Below are positions 17,692-27,725 of a stretch of DNA of 64,000 nt, piece after piece. The notes under the pieces were generated by a model. It saw only the letters and a program-made list of their open reading frames with translations. It was not told the DNA's origin and made no database searches. Where the stretch lies: assembly GCA_036703985.1 (NCBI GenBank), contig DATNQN010000096.1, positions 1 to 64,000 of the forward strand. The letters are read 5' to 3'. The first letter of the stretch is position 1; each line of letters starts with the position of its first letter. The stretch is from Leptolyngbyaceae cyanobacterium. GTDB taxonomy: Bacteria > Cyanobacteriota > Cyanobacteriia > Cyanobacteriales > Aerosakkonemataceae. A program made the translations under genes and the position numbers.

Positions 17692-17898
17692 ATGGCAACT
17701 TATTCTCCTTTGTCAGCAAACCAGATCGCAGATGATAGCCAAATATGGCACAGCCTGAAAACGGCGATCGCATCTAGTTCTGGTTTTCAAACCTGGCAGC
17801 TAGAACGCCAACAAGTGGATGATAGCTACCAAGATACCAGTCTTGACTACCGAGTCAGCCGATATTTGCGAGAAACTCTAGAAACTTTAGCTTACTGA
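17692..17898 (+). CDS. Small conserved-looking hypothetical protein
   Basis: A 68-residue soluble protein from the ATG at 17692 (the frame opens upstream with TTG at 17671). It is polar and looks helical (DSQIWHSLKTAIASSSGFQTWQ, then DYRVSRYLRETLETLAY). I cannot name the family. The downstream 260 bp are empty before the convergent channel gene. Confidence 0.55.
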   Translation: MATYSPLSANQIADDSQIWHSLKTAIASSSGFQTWQLERQQVDDSYQDTSLDYRVSRYLRETLETLAY

Positions 17899-18159
17899 AC
17901 TAATCAGAAATGCTAACGGGTAAAGAGACGGCAAAACCCGATCTACTTCAAAAAATAACTTATAATCGGTGCTAAATTGTCTTTCTTAGGCTTTCGGCAC
18001 CTATATTTTTTTCAAAAACTACTGATAAGTACAAAAGCACGAATAAACGAAACTATATAACGAAAATTAAACTTAACTTATTTACCTGAAACAGTAAGGG
18101 AAGAAAAACAAGGAAAAGGGTTTTTTACCGAAAATTCCCTATTTCTCCTCCCTTATTCC

Positions 18160-19902
18160 TTAGATATCCTTTTTCTCTTTGAAAGATGCCAGCCATTGGC
18201 GTAATTGTTCGGCAGCGATGTCGCGACTGCCTAAACCAAAAGCGAGGGCGATCGCAACGGCGATCGCACCCAACAGCAAACCAAAGGCTAAATTCACGAT
18301 ATCGCTGGCAATGCCCATTTGTTGCAACGCCATTGCCGAAACCAACGTAATGATGGCGATTCTGGCGGCATGACCCAGGATGCGAGCTTGGGAACCGCCG
18401 GAACTGCTAATCAAGTTGAAGGCGAGGTTAGCTAAATACAAACCGATCGCGAATACCACCAAGCCAGCTAAAATGCGACCGGCAATCGTGACGATGCCGG
18501 TAACGATTGCGGTGAGAGCGGCAAATTGGAGTACTTCCGTGGCTGGTACGATCGCTAATAGGACAATGCCTACCAACGCGATGATTCCCACGATTTCAGA
18601 GGGAGTGCGGTTAGTACCCGGTGTTGAGGAAATCGCGTTTACGGCTTCTTCTGATGAGTAAGGAGTTTGTTCCGATACCGGAGTGCTAGACGGAACGACC
18701 ACAATTCGTTTCCGAGGAGTTACTCCTAAACCCAACCAATCGAAAATATTGTTAAAGCCAATACCCGTCAGAACATTGGTCACTAAATCGGCGACAAATC
18801 TGCCGATCGCGTAAGCTATTACCAAAATCAAAGCTGCCGTGAAAATTTTGGGAATAGCGTTGAGAATTTGATTGAGCATATTGATCGCGGGAGCCGAGAT
18901 TGCCTCGATCTGCAAGGCTTGCAAGGCTGCGATCGCAGTGGGAATTAAAATTAATACGTAGACGATCGTACCAATTATCCCAGAAAGGCTTTGACCGCTC
19001 CTTTCCCGACTCAAACCAAATCTAGTACCTACTCGATCTGCACCGCTAGCTGCCAACAAATTGGTCACGATCCGGCGTACTACTTGTGCCACTAACCATC
19101 CTGCCGCCGCAATCAAAATTGCTGCGAAAATATTCGGGAGAATGGAAAGAATTTTATTGAGTAGTTGCTGAACCGGTTGTAAGGTTCCCTGCAACTCTAA
19201 GGTGCTGAGTACTGATGGCAGAAACAGCAAAAATATAAACCAATACAGCGTGTTGCCGATGGTTTCGCTCAGAGAAAACTGATTGGCCGGTTCTCCCTCA
19301 ACTTGCTGATTCAACCGTTCGTCCAAACGCATGACGCGCAATATCCGCGTCACTACCATTTTGACGATCGTACCGATCAACCAGGCAAACAACAGCAGAA
19401 TTGCTGCACCTGCTAATTTGGGCAGGAAGATGAAAACCTGATTGAGCAGATTATTCAAAGGTTCAGACACTGCCGATAATCGAAGTGTCTGTAAAACCGC
19501 CACGATCGTAAAGATCAGAATAATCCAAAATACCGCACTGGCGATCCACTTCTCTACAGGTGCTGGTGGTGTTCCATCCTGGCGTCCGGTAATCCAGTCA
19601 GCCAACTTATTGTCAATGTTGGTACGTTTGAGGATATTCCGGATCGCAGCAGATACAAAGATGGCGATCAGCCAGCCTACTAGCAAAATAGCTAAAGCTG
19701 CTAGCAAATTCAGCGCGAAAGTCCCAAAATTGGCAGCAATTGGCTGAAAGAAACTATTCCAGTCATTGCCAATGCCTGTAAACGGTGATGCTGGGGGTGG
19801 AGGAGGCGGCGCTGGACGTGGAGGGGCCTGCGCCAAAATCCGGTCAGAGAGAATTGGCACACTTAAATTGACGTGTACCATATCTTGCCAAATGCCTTTC
19901 AT
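18160..19902 (-). CDS. MscS-related TM-helix-repeat channel protein
   Basis: The 580-residue protein consists mainly of repeated membrane modules of the mechanosensitive-channel TM_helix type. Similar blocks recur four to five times: LLVGWLIAIFVSAAIRNILKRT, LLFAWLIGTIVKMVVTRILRV, AAAGWLVAQVVRRIVTNLLAA, LVIAYAIGRFVADLVTNVL and LVVFAIGLYLANLAFNL. A short hydrophobic N-terminus with a Pro-rich linker (about 25-42) precedes them. The usual soluble MscS beta domain is not evident at the C-terminus, so it may be a membrane scaffold or channel variant. The second ATG (MVHVNL) is an alternative start. It is monocistronic by position. Confidence 0.78.
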   Translation of the reverse strand: MKGIWQDMVHVNLSVPILSDRILAQAPPRPAPPPPPPASPFTGIGNDWNSFFQPIAANFGTFALNLLAALAILLVGWLIAIFVSAAIRNILKRTNIDNKLADWITGRQDGTPPAPVEKWIASAVFWIILIFTIVAVLQTLRLSAVSEPLNNLLNQVFIFLPKLAGAAILLLFAWLIGTIVKMVVTRILRVMRLDERLNQQVEGEPANQFSLSETIGNTLYWFIFLLFLPSVLSTLELQGTLQPVQQLLNKILSILPNIFAAILIAAAGWLVAQVVRRIVTNLLAASGADRVGTRFGLSRERSGQSLSGIIGTIVYVLILIPTAIAALQALQIEAISAPAINMLNQILNAIPKIFTAALILVIAYAIGRFVADLVTNVLTGIGFNNIFDWLGLGVTPRKRIVVVPSSTPVSEQTPYSSEEAVNAISSTPGTNRTPSEIVGIIALVGIVLLAIVPATEVLQFAALTAIVTGIVTIAGRILAGLVVFAIGLYLANLAFNLISSSGGSQARILGHAARIAIITLVSAMALQQMGIASDIVNLAFGLLLGAIAVAIALAFGLGSRDIAAEQLRQWLASFKEKKDI

Positions 19903-20145
19903 ATTTTTTGATGTACCTCAAAGCTTATCGGCAAATATGCAAACTTCCCAGGCAAATTGAAAAGTTAAAACAGTATCAAATGAATATGGAACACAATACA
20001 ACGAGCCAAGAGATTTTTCATCTATCTTTATAGAGAATTAAGCCTTAAAAAACCCTAATTCGCTGATTTTTGGCCATCGGAATGGGAGTTGGCAATGGGA
20101 AGCTTTAAAATTAAGGATTACAGGTCGCAAGGGTGCTAAATCAAG

Positions 20146-20601
20146 ATGTCACGGCAACAGGTTTTTGAACAATCAATTCAAATCGATGCACCTGCTACGG
20201 TGGTTGAGCGCTGTATTGCCGATCGCCAATTAATGCACCAATGGCTTAACCCCGCCCTGCGTTGCGATCCCGTGGGGGAGTGGAGTACGGAAACGGGCAG
20301 TCGCAGTCGCTTTGTCATTCAGATTCCATTGGTGCAACCAACTTTGGAAAGCACTGTGGTGGAAAGGAAACCAGGTTTGATTGTTTGGGAGTTTGATGGT
20401 TTTTTTAAGGGACGCGATCGCTGGGAATGCCAACCAGTCAAAGAAGGTACTTTCCTAATCAATCGTTTTGAGTTTGAGGTTCCCAATCCAATCGTTCGCT
20501 GGGGCTTCCATACTTTTGCCTCCTCTTGGACGCAAAAAGATATGAAAGCTCAACTACGTCGTCTCAAGTTAGTAGCACAAAAGGAATTCCAGCAATTGTA
20601 G
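20146..20601 (+). CDS. SRPBCC (START-like) family protein
   Basis: The 151-residue protein has the helix-grip layout of SRPBCC/polyketide-cyclase-like proteins: FEQSIQIDAPATVVERCIADRQLMHQWLNPALR at the start, strand-rich central part (TETGSRSRFVIQIP, LIVWEFDGFFKGRDRWEC), and a C-terminal helix. These bind hydrophobic small molecules in a cavity. Ligand and role cannot be inferred. It stands between a channel gene and a FemAB-like gene, both on the other strand. Confidence 0.75.
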   Translation: MSRQQVFEQSIQIDAPATVVERCIADRQLMHQWLNPALRCDPVGEWSTETGSRSRFVIQIPLVQPTLESTVVERKPGLIVWEFDGFFKGRDRWECQPVKEGTFLINRFEFEVPNPIVRWGFHTFASSWTQKDMKAQLRRLKLVAQKEFQQL

Positions 20602-20714
20602 TTAATTCGTGGGGATCGGATGTGGAAAATGGTTATGCATCAGTAACTTTGGTAAATCACTAAAATCTCTTTTTTCAGATCGGTTTCGGCTTCTCAATCC
20701 TAACTACTAGCTTG

Positions 20715-21920
20715 TTAAATTTCTATATCCACATCAAGTTTGGGTTCGCGACGGCTAAAGGGGATATCTTGGTTAATGGCGTCAATTTCTTCTTGTTCCA
20801 TTTCGTTAACTTGATTGATGTAAGACCGCAAAATTTGACTGAGGCGGGGATGATAATAGCGGTGTAGGCTGTGGTTGGCAGTAGCGGGAAAACCGCGACG
20901 TTTTTTGTGTCTTCCACCAGCACCGGGATCGAAAATTTGGATGCTATGTTTGATTCCCCATTCGATCGGTGTATAGTAGCAGGCATCAAAGTGCAGGCAG
21001 TCGATTTCTTGTTGGCAACCCCAATAACGTCCGTAAAGACGATCGCCTTTCGCGATACAAAAAGACATTCCGATGGGATGCCGATCGTTTTCTTCACTGT
21101 AAGCAGCGACTAGTAAAACGCGATCTCGATAATTGGGATAAAGTTGTTCAAAAAATCGTTTAGTTAGATATTTGCTTCCCCACCAGCCAAACTTGTCGCA
21201 GTGGTCGCTGTAAAATTGGTACATTTGGCTGAGTAAAGATTTAGAGATTTCATCGCCCGCGTGCGTTCGCACTTGCAAACCCGCTTGTACCACAGCTTTG
21301 CGTTCTCGTTTGATATTCCGGCGCTGATTGGCGTTAAAAACGGCTAAATAATCATCGAAAGTTTTAAATCCTTGATTTGTCCAAACATAACTGTGATGCA
21401 GCCAACTTATAAAGCCGTGGCGTTCCATCACAACTCGCCATTCTGGATCGACGTAGAGAAAATTACAGCCAGATATGCGATGGCGATCGCAAAAATGGTC
21501 GATGGCGGCTACCATCAACGCCGTCAGTTCATCCTCGTTTTCTCCTGGTGCGATTAAAAATCGATAACCTTCGGCTGGAGTAAACGGCGTCATTCCTAAC
21601 AATTTCGGGTAATACTGGATGCCTAACCGTTGCGCTAGATCGGCCCACTGGTGATCGAACACGAACTCGCCATAACTATGACTCTTTACGTAAAGTGGGG
21701 CAGCAGCGATTAACTGCCTGTCTTGCCACACTGTTAAATGTTGGGGAAGCCATCCAGTCTGAGCTTTTGCGCTACCGGAATTTTCTAAATTATGCAGCCA
21801 TTCCCATTCTAAAAATGGCGTTTTCAGGGGTATTGCTAAGGCATCCCACTGTGATTGGGGAATTTCGCTGATGCGATCGATCCAAGTAACGGTGTAGCGA
21901 GGCTTGAGTTGTTCTACCAT
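20715..21920 (-). CDS. FemAB-like GNAT acyltransferase (PF04339 type)
   Basis: A 401-residue protein of the COG3146/PF04339 group, formerly called peptidogalycan biosynthesis proteins, with a FemAB/GNAT-type fold. Recognisable blocks are PFLEWEWLHNLENSGSA, GYRFLIAPGE, NQRRNIKRERKAV, YARYWG-like GRYWGCQQEIDCLHFDACYY and FDPGAGGRHKKRRGF. It probably transfers an acyl or aminoacyl group, but the acceptor is unknown. The ATG follows a plausible leader. The RibD-like gene lies 44 nt upstream in the same direction, so the two may share a transcript. Confidence 0.82.
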   Translation of the reverse strand: MVEQLKPRYTVTWIDRISEIPQSQWDALAIPLKTPFLEWEWLHNLENSGSAKAQTGWLPQHLTVWQDRQLIAAAPLYVKSHSYGEFVFDHQWADLAQRLGIQYYPKLLGMTPFTPAEGYRFLIAPGENEDELTALMVAAIDHFCDRHRISGCNFLYVDPEWRVVMERHGFISWLHHSYVWTNQGFKTFDDYLAVFNANQRRNIKRERKAVVQAGLQVRTHAGDEISKSLLSQMYQFYSDHCDKFGWWGSKYLTKRFFEQLYPNYRDRVLLVAAYSEENDRHPIGMSFCIAKGDRLYGRYWGCQQEIDCLHFDACYYTPIEWGIKHSIQIFDPGAGGRHKKRRGFPATANHSLHRYYHPRLSQILRSYINQVNEMEQEEIDAINQDIPFSRREPKLDVDIEI

Positions 21921-21964
21921 CTTGGTTAGCTGGGATGAGGCATTTTAAATTAATTTAACTTCGA

Positions 21965-22657
21965 TTATTTATTTTGGCGGATAATTCGGTAGTGTAAAAA
22001 CACTTCCTGCTCAACAGTTTCTACCGATAAAAGTTGCAAACGCGGCGCTAGTTCGGGTAAAAATCCCGCCCCTCCTACTGGCGTGGGTGCTTCCCTACCA
22101 CCTAAAATCAGGGGGCAAACCGTCAGCCACAACTCGTCTAACAAATCAAACCGTAGCAGGGATGCCACTAATTCGCCACCACCCAAAACCGCCAAGCGTG
22201 TCAAACCTAGCTGGCTTAATTCTGTAAAAGCCGTTACCCAGTCAATGCCGTTTTCGGTGGTTTTTGCGATCGCGATTCGCTCGAATTCCGGTCGATTTTG
22301 CCAAAAAGCGGCTCCATCGGCAGTAGTGAGCAACCAGCGAGGTACTGGTTGCTGAAAAAAGCGCAATTTAGAATCGATCTGGCCCGAACGGGAGCAAACT
22401 ATCTGTACTGGTTGAGGCGGTTTGTTTTCTCGTTCTCGCTGCTGCAATAAATTGCGATCGGCAATACTCAGTATAGTTCCGTAAGCGCGTAAAGTTCCCG
22501 CACCAAATAATACTCCATCAGCTAAAGCAATTTGTTTTTCCAGATGAGCTTTATCAACTGGCGAACCAAACCGTGCAGGCGACCTTTTACGATCGGCAAT
22601 CTTGCCATCAGCAGTCATTGCTAGCACGACAGTGGTATGGGGTCGATTTTTCACCAA
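21965..22657 (-). CDS. RibD C-terminal/dihydrofolate-reductase-like protein
   Basis: The 230-residue protein matches the stand-alone reductase domain of RibD: RPHTTVVLAMTADGKIADR at the start, DGVLFGAGTLRAYGTILS, then RLAVLGGGELVASLLR and DELWLTVCPLILGG near the end. Family members reduce a pyrimidine sugar in riboflavin synthesis or related pterin-like substrates using NADPH. With no deaminase domain and no riboflavin neighbours, the substrate remains open. It is likely co-transcribed with the FemAB-like gene downstream. Confidence 0.85.
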   Translation of the reverse strand: MVKNRPHTTVVLAMTADGKIADRKRSPARFGSPVDKAHLEKQIALADGVLFGAGTLRAYGTILSIADRNLLQQRERENKPPQPVQIVCSRSGQIDSKLRFFQQPVPRWLLTTADGAAFWQNRPEFERIAIAKTTENGIDWVTAFTELSQLGLTRLAVLGGGELVASLLRFDLLDELWLTVCPLILGGREAPTPVGGAGFLPELAPRLQLLSVETVEQEVFLHYRIIRQNK

Positions 22658-22963
22658 TTTAGAATGTTTGTTTTGTTTAAAGGTTACTGGTATCGATCTT
22701 TTGAATATGGGAATCGGACTCTTGGTTAGCTGGCCTTAGGGACTAGCTATTGGTATTAATAATTTCTTACCAAAAGATGAGGCTTTTCTAATGAATTTTC
22801 TATAATTATGTTTATCTATCGTTGTAAACAAGACCATTGGTAGTGCGAGGTAAAGATCGATTTCCAGGCACGCCATCTTTCCACAGTCGTGGCAGTCTTG
22901 TCCTCGATCGATGATGCGGTTATCCGCGCCTTTCTGGTTCGCATCACAAGCTAGAGATTGTTT
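22658..22963 (+). other. Gap before the histidine kinase; no gene seen
   Basis: About 300 bp separate two divergent genes. A 102-codon minus-strand frame crosses it and runs into the kinase N-terminus, but has no family resemblance and an odd composition. No hairpin terminator or riboswitch is evident. Confidence 0.4.
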
Positions 22964-25006
22964 ATGGCTAAGCCAAGTCGATTTTCGATTCCTCCGATTT
23001 TGCGATCGCTCTTCTTGGGTCAGTTCATGGCTAAGCCAGGTCAATCTTCTTTTCGTCGCATCCTGCTATCCCGGATTTTGCTCCTCAGCATACCAGTTTT
23101 ACTCCTGGGGCAGTACGTGATTTATAAAAAGGGACGCTCTACCCTATTGGAAACCGCCCGTCAAAATTTGACGGAAAGCGCCATCAGAAAAGGAGAAAGC
23201 ATTCGCACCTCCATTCAAGCCTTAGAAGCTAACTTACTGACAGCCAGCCAAACTACCACCGTCAAATCCGGATCGCCCCAAGCCGTACAACAGTTTTTCC
23301 TACAACTAGAAAAACAATTACCCATCCACACTGCGTGTATTCAACTAATTGACATACAGACAGGTCAACCGAGCGTTAGTACTTGTGGAAATCGGGCGAT
23401 CGCTTCCATAGCAAATAATCTATGGCCTCAGCAAGAAAACCAGTTTATCCCTGAATTATCCAATATTTTTATTTCCACTCTCCTCCCCTCTAAAAAGTTG
23501 GTAAATAATCCTATCCCACCGCTTAAAAATCATTCAAACATTCAACTAAATTTATTTCTAAGCGTACCTGTTTATGATAGTTCCGGTCTGTTGCGCTATG
23601 CCTTAACCATGCAATCAACCTTAGCACAGCAACAATTTGATAAACCCGGTTCTTTAGCTGGTTATACAGTAATTATCGACCAAGATGGCACTATTTTAGA
23701 GCATCGAATTACTGATTTAGTAGGCAAAAATATTTATCGATTAGAAGATAACGAACGATTGAAAACTCTCATGAAGAATGCTCTGGCTGGTGAACAAAAT
23801 TTTCTCCATCTATTTGCTTTTGAAAAAAATGGTGGGGAATCTTTAGCCGGCTATACAGCTATTCCCAGTCCGATTAGTAAAGATCGAAACCATCAGTGGG
23901 TAATCTTAGCAGTTTCTCGCCTAGATAACGCTTTGTTTGGCTTGGGAGAAATTCAACAAGTTTTATTCAATTTAATTCTCTGGTTGATCGCCGCTAATCT
24001 ACTCGCAACTCTTTATTTATCTCGCGATCTAGCCCGTCCTTTAGAGCGGCTAGAAGATTATGCTTTGAGCGTTCGGGATGGGAAATCTATATCTAAAGTA
24101 CCGCATAATTTTAAAATCAAAGAATTTAATGAATTGGCAGATTCTCTTGACAGCATGGTAGAGCGATTAACAGCTTGGGCAGAAGAATTAGAAAGTGCCT
24201 GGAAGGAAGCACAAGCAGCCAATCAACTAAAAAGTGAGTTTCTTGCTAACACTTCTCATGAGTTACGAACTCCTTTAAACGCTATTATTGGCTGTATCCG
24301 ATTAGTAAAAGACGGTTGCTGTGATGACAGAGAAGAAGAATTAGAATTTTTACAGCGAGCAGATGATGCGGCCATTCATTTACTTAACATTATTAATGAT
24401 ATTTTAGATTTGTCTAAAGTAGAATCAGGTACTTTATCAGTAGTATTAGAACCTGTAAATTTGTCATCTCTTTTACAAGAAGTCATTGATTTACAGAAAG
24501 TTCAAATTAATCAAAAAGGTTTGCAATTACTTTGGTCTATTCCCACAGAACTAATCGCCGTTCAAGCCGACCCTGCCAAATTGAAACAAGTTTTAATTAA
24601 TGTAATCGGCAATGCAATTAAGTTTACCGATCGAGGAAGTATTACTATTTCTATAACCAGACAAGAAGACTTAGCAATCGACCATAATGGTAAAACTCCT
24701 TTTATAGTGATAAAAGTTAAAGATACGGGAATTGGCATTGCTCCCGATCAACAGAAAAAACTTTTTCGCCCCTTTGTGATGGCTGATGGTACGAGAACTC
24801 GTAAGTACGGAGGAACGGGATTGGGATTGGCAATTTCCCGCAAACTTATGGAACTGATGAATGGCTCGATTACTTTATATAGTGCTGGTAACGATCTTGG
24901 CACAACAGTTGAAATTACTATGCCTTTAATTAATCCGTCTCGGTTAACGTCCGAAGCCGAAAGTTCAGCCAGAAATATTTTACCTTACCGATCGCAAGCG
25001 GAATAA
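22964..25006 (+). CDS. Membrane sensor histidine kinase
   Basis: From the ATG at 22964 this is a 680-residue kinase. A first transmembrane helix (about 30-50) is followed by an extracytoplasmic Cache-like sensor region (about 55-330) and a second helix (about 335-355, NLILWLIAANLLATLYL). A HAMP-like linker (RPLERLEDYALSVRDG) leads to HisKA with NTSHELRTPLNAIIG. The HATPase domain has N box NVIGNAIKFTDRG, G1 KDTGIGIAPDQ and G2 GGTGLGLAISRKLM, all intact. The sequence ATGGCTAAGCCA occurs twice at the start (22964 and 23027), both in frame, so the exact start is uncertain. No receiver domain is attached; the response regulator at 25541 is a likely partner. Confidence 0.9.
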   Translation: MAKPSRFSIPPILRSLFLGQFMAKPGQSSFRRILLSRILLLSIPVLLLGQYVIYKKGRSTLLETARQNLTESAIRKGESIRTSIQALEANLLTASQTTTVKSGSPQAVQQFFLQLEKQLPIHTACIQLIDIQTGQPSVSTCGNRAIASIANNLWPQQENQFIPELSNIFISTLLPSKKLVNNPIPPLKNHSNIQLNLFLSVPVYDSSGLLRYALTMQSTLAQQQFDKPGSLAGYTVIIDQDGTILEHRITDLVGKNIYRLEDNERLKTLMKNALAGEQNFLHLFAFEKNGGESLAGYTAIPSPISKDRNHQWVILAVSRLDNALFGLGEIQQVLFNLILWLIAANLLATLYLSRDLARPLERLEDYALSVRDGKSISKVPHNFKIKEFNELADSLDSMVERLTAWAEELESAWKEAQAANQLKSEFLANTSHELRTPLNAIIGCIRLVKDGCCDDREEELEFLQRADDAAIHLLNIINDILDLSKVESGTLSVVLEPVNLSSLLQEVIDLQKVQINQKGLQLLWSIPTELIAVQADPAKLKQVLINVIGNAIKFTDRGSITISITRQEDLAIDHNGKTPFIVIKVKDTGIGIAPDQQKKLFRPFVMADGTRTRKYGGTGLGLAISRKLMELMNGSITLYSAGNDLGTTVEITMPLINPSRLTSEAESSARNILPYRSQAE

Positions 25007-25540
25007 CAAATCCCCCGTTTAAACTTAATTTTTATGAAGTGATTTTAGATGACTTAGCTATAAGCTTGCCAAAGGGTAATTTAAAGATAAAAACTATTTT
25101 AAAATTTGATGTTAAGATTGGTGTTGCCACACTAGGAACATTCAAACTCAACTAATTAAACCTCAATCAATTAGTATAAAAATTAACTAAGTACCGAGCC
25201 TGGTAGTTGAAGATACTAAAACAGTTAGCTAAAGCTAGCAAAACTGCCCTCAACCCCAAGACTATCCATAAAAACAGCCATCTATCAACAAAAAGCTATA
25301 TTTATGCGGGGGAGAAGGTTAGCAACTCTTTTTGGATAGATTTGAGAATGCCAAAAATGGATTAGTATCAGGTCACCAGTCACATTCAAGCTCAACAGAA
25401 GCAGCTAGTTATATGGATACTAGAATAACATCAGGAGGTCAGCTACATTGAAAAAGAATTGATTTGGTCGGTTTTTGAGCTATTTACCGAGTAAAGTATT
25501 ATTTTGATAAAATCACGAATTTAAATGAACAGGCTACACA
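25007..25540 (+). other. 534-bp gap, nothing recognised
   Basis: A/T-rich DNA between the histidine kinase and the response regulator, with only very short frames (13 codons or fewer), no clear terminator and no known structured RNA motif. It presumably holds the promoter of the downstream gene. Confidence 0.5.
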
Positions 25541-26557
25541 ATGAGTAGCAATCAAAGTGGAGAAATTCAAGAAAATATTTTAATTGTTGACGATACTCCA
25601 AACAATTTGCGTCTTTTATCGACTATGCTAGCCGAGCAAGGATATAAAGTTCGCAGTGTAATCAATGGCAAAATGGCATTAACGGCAGCGCAAGCAGCGC
25701 CCCCAGATTTGATTTTGTTAGATATTAATATGCCTCAGATGAACGGCTATGAACTTTGTGAAAAATTAAAATCGATTGAAAAAACCTGTGAAATTCCCGT
25801 TATTTTTATCAGCGCCCTTGATGAAGTATTAGATAAGGTAAAAGCTTTTTCAGTTGGGGGAGTAGATTATATTACTAAACCTTTTCAATTAGAAGAAGTA
25901 TTAGTTCGCGTACAAAATCAACTAGCTCTCCGTCGGTTATCTAAAAGATTACAAGAACAAAATGCTCTGCTGCAACAAGAAATTCACGAACGTAAAGTTG
26001 TGCAAGCTGCTTTGGAAAAAGCAAATCAAGAATTAGAACGCCTTGCTACGCTCGATGGATTGACTCAGGTAGCTAACCGTCGGCGGTTTGATGAATATTT
26101 ACTGCAAGAGTGGCGACGGCTGAAAAGAGAGCAGAGTTACTTGTCTTTAATTATGTGCGATGTAGATTATTTTAAATGTTTTAACGATACATACGGTCAT
26201 CAAGCAGGAGATGATTGTTTGAGGAAAGTTGCTCGAGCAATTTGTAAAACTGTTAAGCGTCCGGCAGATTTAGTTGCTCGTTATGGGGGAGAAGAATTTG
26301 CGATCGTTTTACCGAATACTCCTCTGGAAGGCGCAATTTTAATAGCCCAATTTATGCACGAATCTATTGAAGAACTGAAAATACCTAATTTCCATTCTTC
26401 AGTTAGTCAATATGTCACTTTAAGCGTAGGCGTTTCTAGTACCATTCCAGACTGCCATCATAAACCTGAAGATTTAATTGCCGTAGTTGATAAAGCTCTT
26501 TACCAAGCGAAGCAACAAGGCAGAAACCAAACGGCTATTCGCCAAAGTTTAGACTAA
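25541..26557 (+). CDS. Response regulator with diguanylate cyclase domain
   Basis: A PleD-like two-domain protein of 338 residues. The N-terminal receiver has acidic pair DD (17-18), phosphoacceptor D61 in LLDINMPQMNGYE, and the conserved Lys in ITKPFQ. A coiled coil (about 130-165) connects to a GGDEF domain starting at LDGLTQVANRRRFDEYL. The active site reads GGEEF (about 249-253), which is catalytically competent in the family. RPAD lies five residues before it, matching the RxxD inhibitory I-site. It should make cyclic di-GMP under phosphorylation control with product feedback. The kinase encoded just upstream is the likely input. Confidence 0.93.
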   Translation: MSSNQSGEIQENILIVDDTPNNLRLLSTMLAEQGYKVRSVINGKMALTAAQAAPPDLILLDINMPQMNGYELCEKLKSIEKTCEIPVIFISALDEVLDKVKAFSVGGVDYITKPFQLEEVLVRVQNQLALRRLSKRLQEQNALLQQEIHERKVVQAALEKANQELERLATLDGLTQVANRRRFDEYLLQEWRRLKREQSYLSLIMCDVDYFKCFNDTYGHQAGDDCLRKVARAICKTVKRPADLVARYGGEEFAIVLPNTPLEGAILIAQFMHESIEELKIPNFHSSVSQYVTLSVGVSSTIPDCHHKPEDLIAVVDKALYQAKQQGRNQTAIRQSLD

Positions 26558-26590
26558 AAATAAAATTTTATCAAACTGATTAATAGTTAT

Positions 26591-27655
26591 TTAATTCAAT
26601 ATTTGAGAAATATTTATCGGTACGCCTCCTTGTTTTAACGACTCTGTTAGACCTGAGAGAATTTGTACTAATTGAGCGCCAACCCAACCAGAAGAAATAT
26701 TTGAAGGATGGTTTTGAGTAATACAGTTAATAAAATGTTGACAAACTTGTTTGAGGGGTTCTGCTGATTCTATGGCTACTACTTCACGGTTTTGATTAAT
26801 TGGATTAAATCGGTTGTTGATTAGCTCAAAAGTTCCATGCTCAATGGTAAGGGGTGATTCTTTTGATAATTCATCAAAAATTAAGCTGCCTTCACTACCT
26901 GCTACTACTAAACGGCGTTGTTTATCGTTATTTAGCCAGCACAAATGAATAAATACTTGAAAACCATTGGGATAAGTAAGATTTACCCACACTAAGTCAG
27001 CTAAACCTTGTGGTATGGCAACTGGGGAGTCTGAGACGGCGCTATTTTCTGCGGCTGTTTGTAACCAAACGGTTCCGGAAGCTTGCACTTTGGTTGGTGT
27101 CTGGGAAAGCCAACTATTAAATATGCAAATATCGTGAATGGCTAAGTCCCATAAGGCATCTACATCCGATCGCACTGGGCCCAGGTGAGTACGGGCAGCA
27201 TAACCATAACGTAAGTCTCCTAATATACCTTTGCGGACGATTTCTTTTCCTCGTTCTACTGCGGGATGAAATAAATAAGTGTGATCGATGACTAATTGCC
27301 GTTGCTGTTGTTCTGCTAGGCGGCATAGCCGAACGCATTCGGTTGGATCGAGGGTGAGGGGTTTTTCTGCTAGGACGTTGTAACCTTGCTGAAGGGCGTC
27401 AGTTACTAAGGTGTAGTGGGTAGAAGCTGGGGTAGCAATGACTACTGCTTCTAATCCGGGCAACTGTCGTATTTTTTCCCACTCGGTTGCTAGTATTACA
27501 TTGTCATTTAATTGATGGCGCGATCGCAAAGCTTGTAAACGATCTAAATTAGGGTCTACTACCGCTACTAAGTTTGTTTGGGGATTTTCTAAGAAGTTTC
27601 TGACTAAATGTACGCCCCAGCGTCCAGCACCTAATACAGCTACGTTGATAGTCAT
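26591..27655 (-). CDS. Gfo/Idh/MocA family oxidoreductase
   Basis: A 354-residue NAD(P)-dependent dehydrogenase of the Gfo/Idh/MocA family. The N-terminal Rossmann motif is AVLGAGRWGVHLVRNF. The EKP motif is in YNVLAEKPLTLDP, and the substrate-domain block is ALWDLAIHDICIFNSWL. It differs clearly from the family member at 3960. Genes of this type often act on sugar nucleotides or inositol-like substrates, but no such neighbour is present. The repeat- and relic-containing gap on its upstream side separates it from rnc. Confidence 0.88.
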   Translation of the reverse strand: MTINVAVLGAGRWGVHLVRNFLENPQTNLVAVVDPNLDRLQALRSRHQLNDNVILATEWEKIRQLPGLEAVVIATPASTHYTLVTDALQQGYNVLAEKPLTLDPTECVRLCRLAEQQQRQLVIDHTYLFHPAVERGKEIVRKGILGDLRYGYAARTHLGPVRSDVDALWDLAIHDICIFNSWLSQTPTKVQASGTVWLQTAAENSAVSDSPVAIPQGLADLVWVNLTYPNGFQVFIHLCWLNNDKQRRLVVAGSEGSLIFDELSKESPLTIEHGTFELINNRFNPINQNREVVAIESAEPLKQVCQHFINCITQNHPSNISSGWVGAQLVQILSGLTESLKQGGVPINISQILN

Positions 27656-27725
27656 TCTATTTTAGTGGTGATTTGTCATTGGTCACTTGTCATTTGCCAT
27701 TTGTCATTGGTTAGCTATTTTTCCG

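Noticed and set aside
22736-23044. 102-codon minus-strand frame
   Set aside because: It overlaps the start of the histidine kinase, its N-terminus is the antisense of the duplicated ATGGCTAAGCCA, and it has no recognisable domain.
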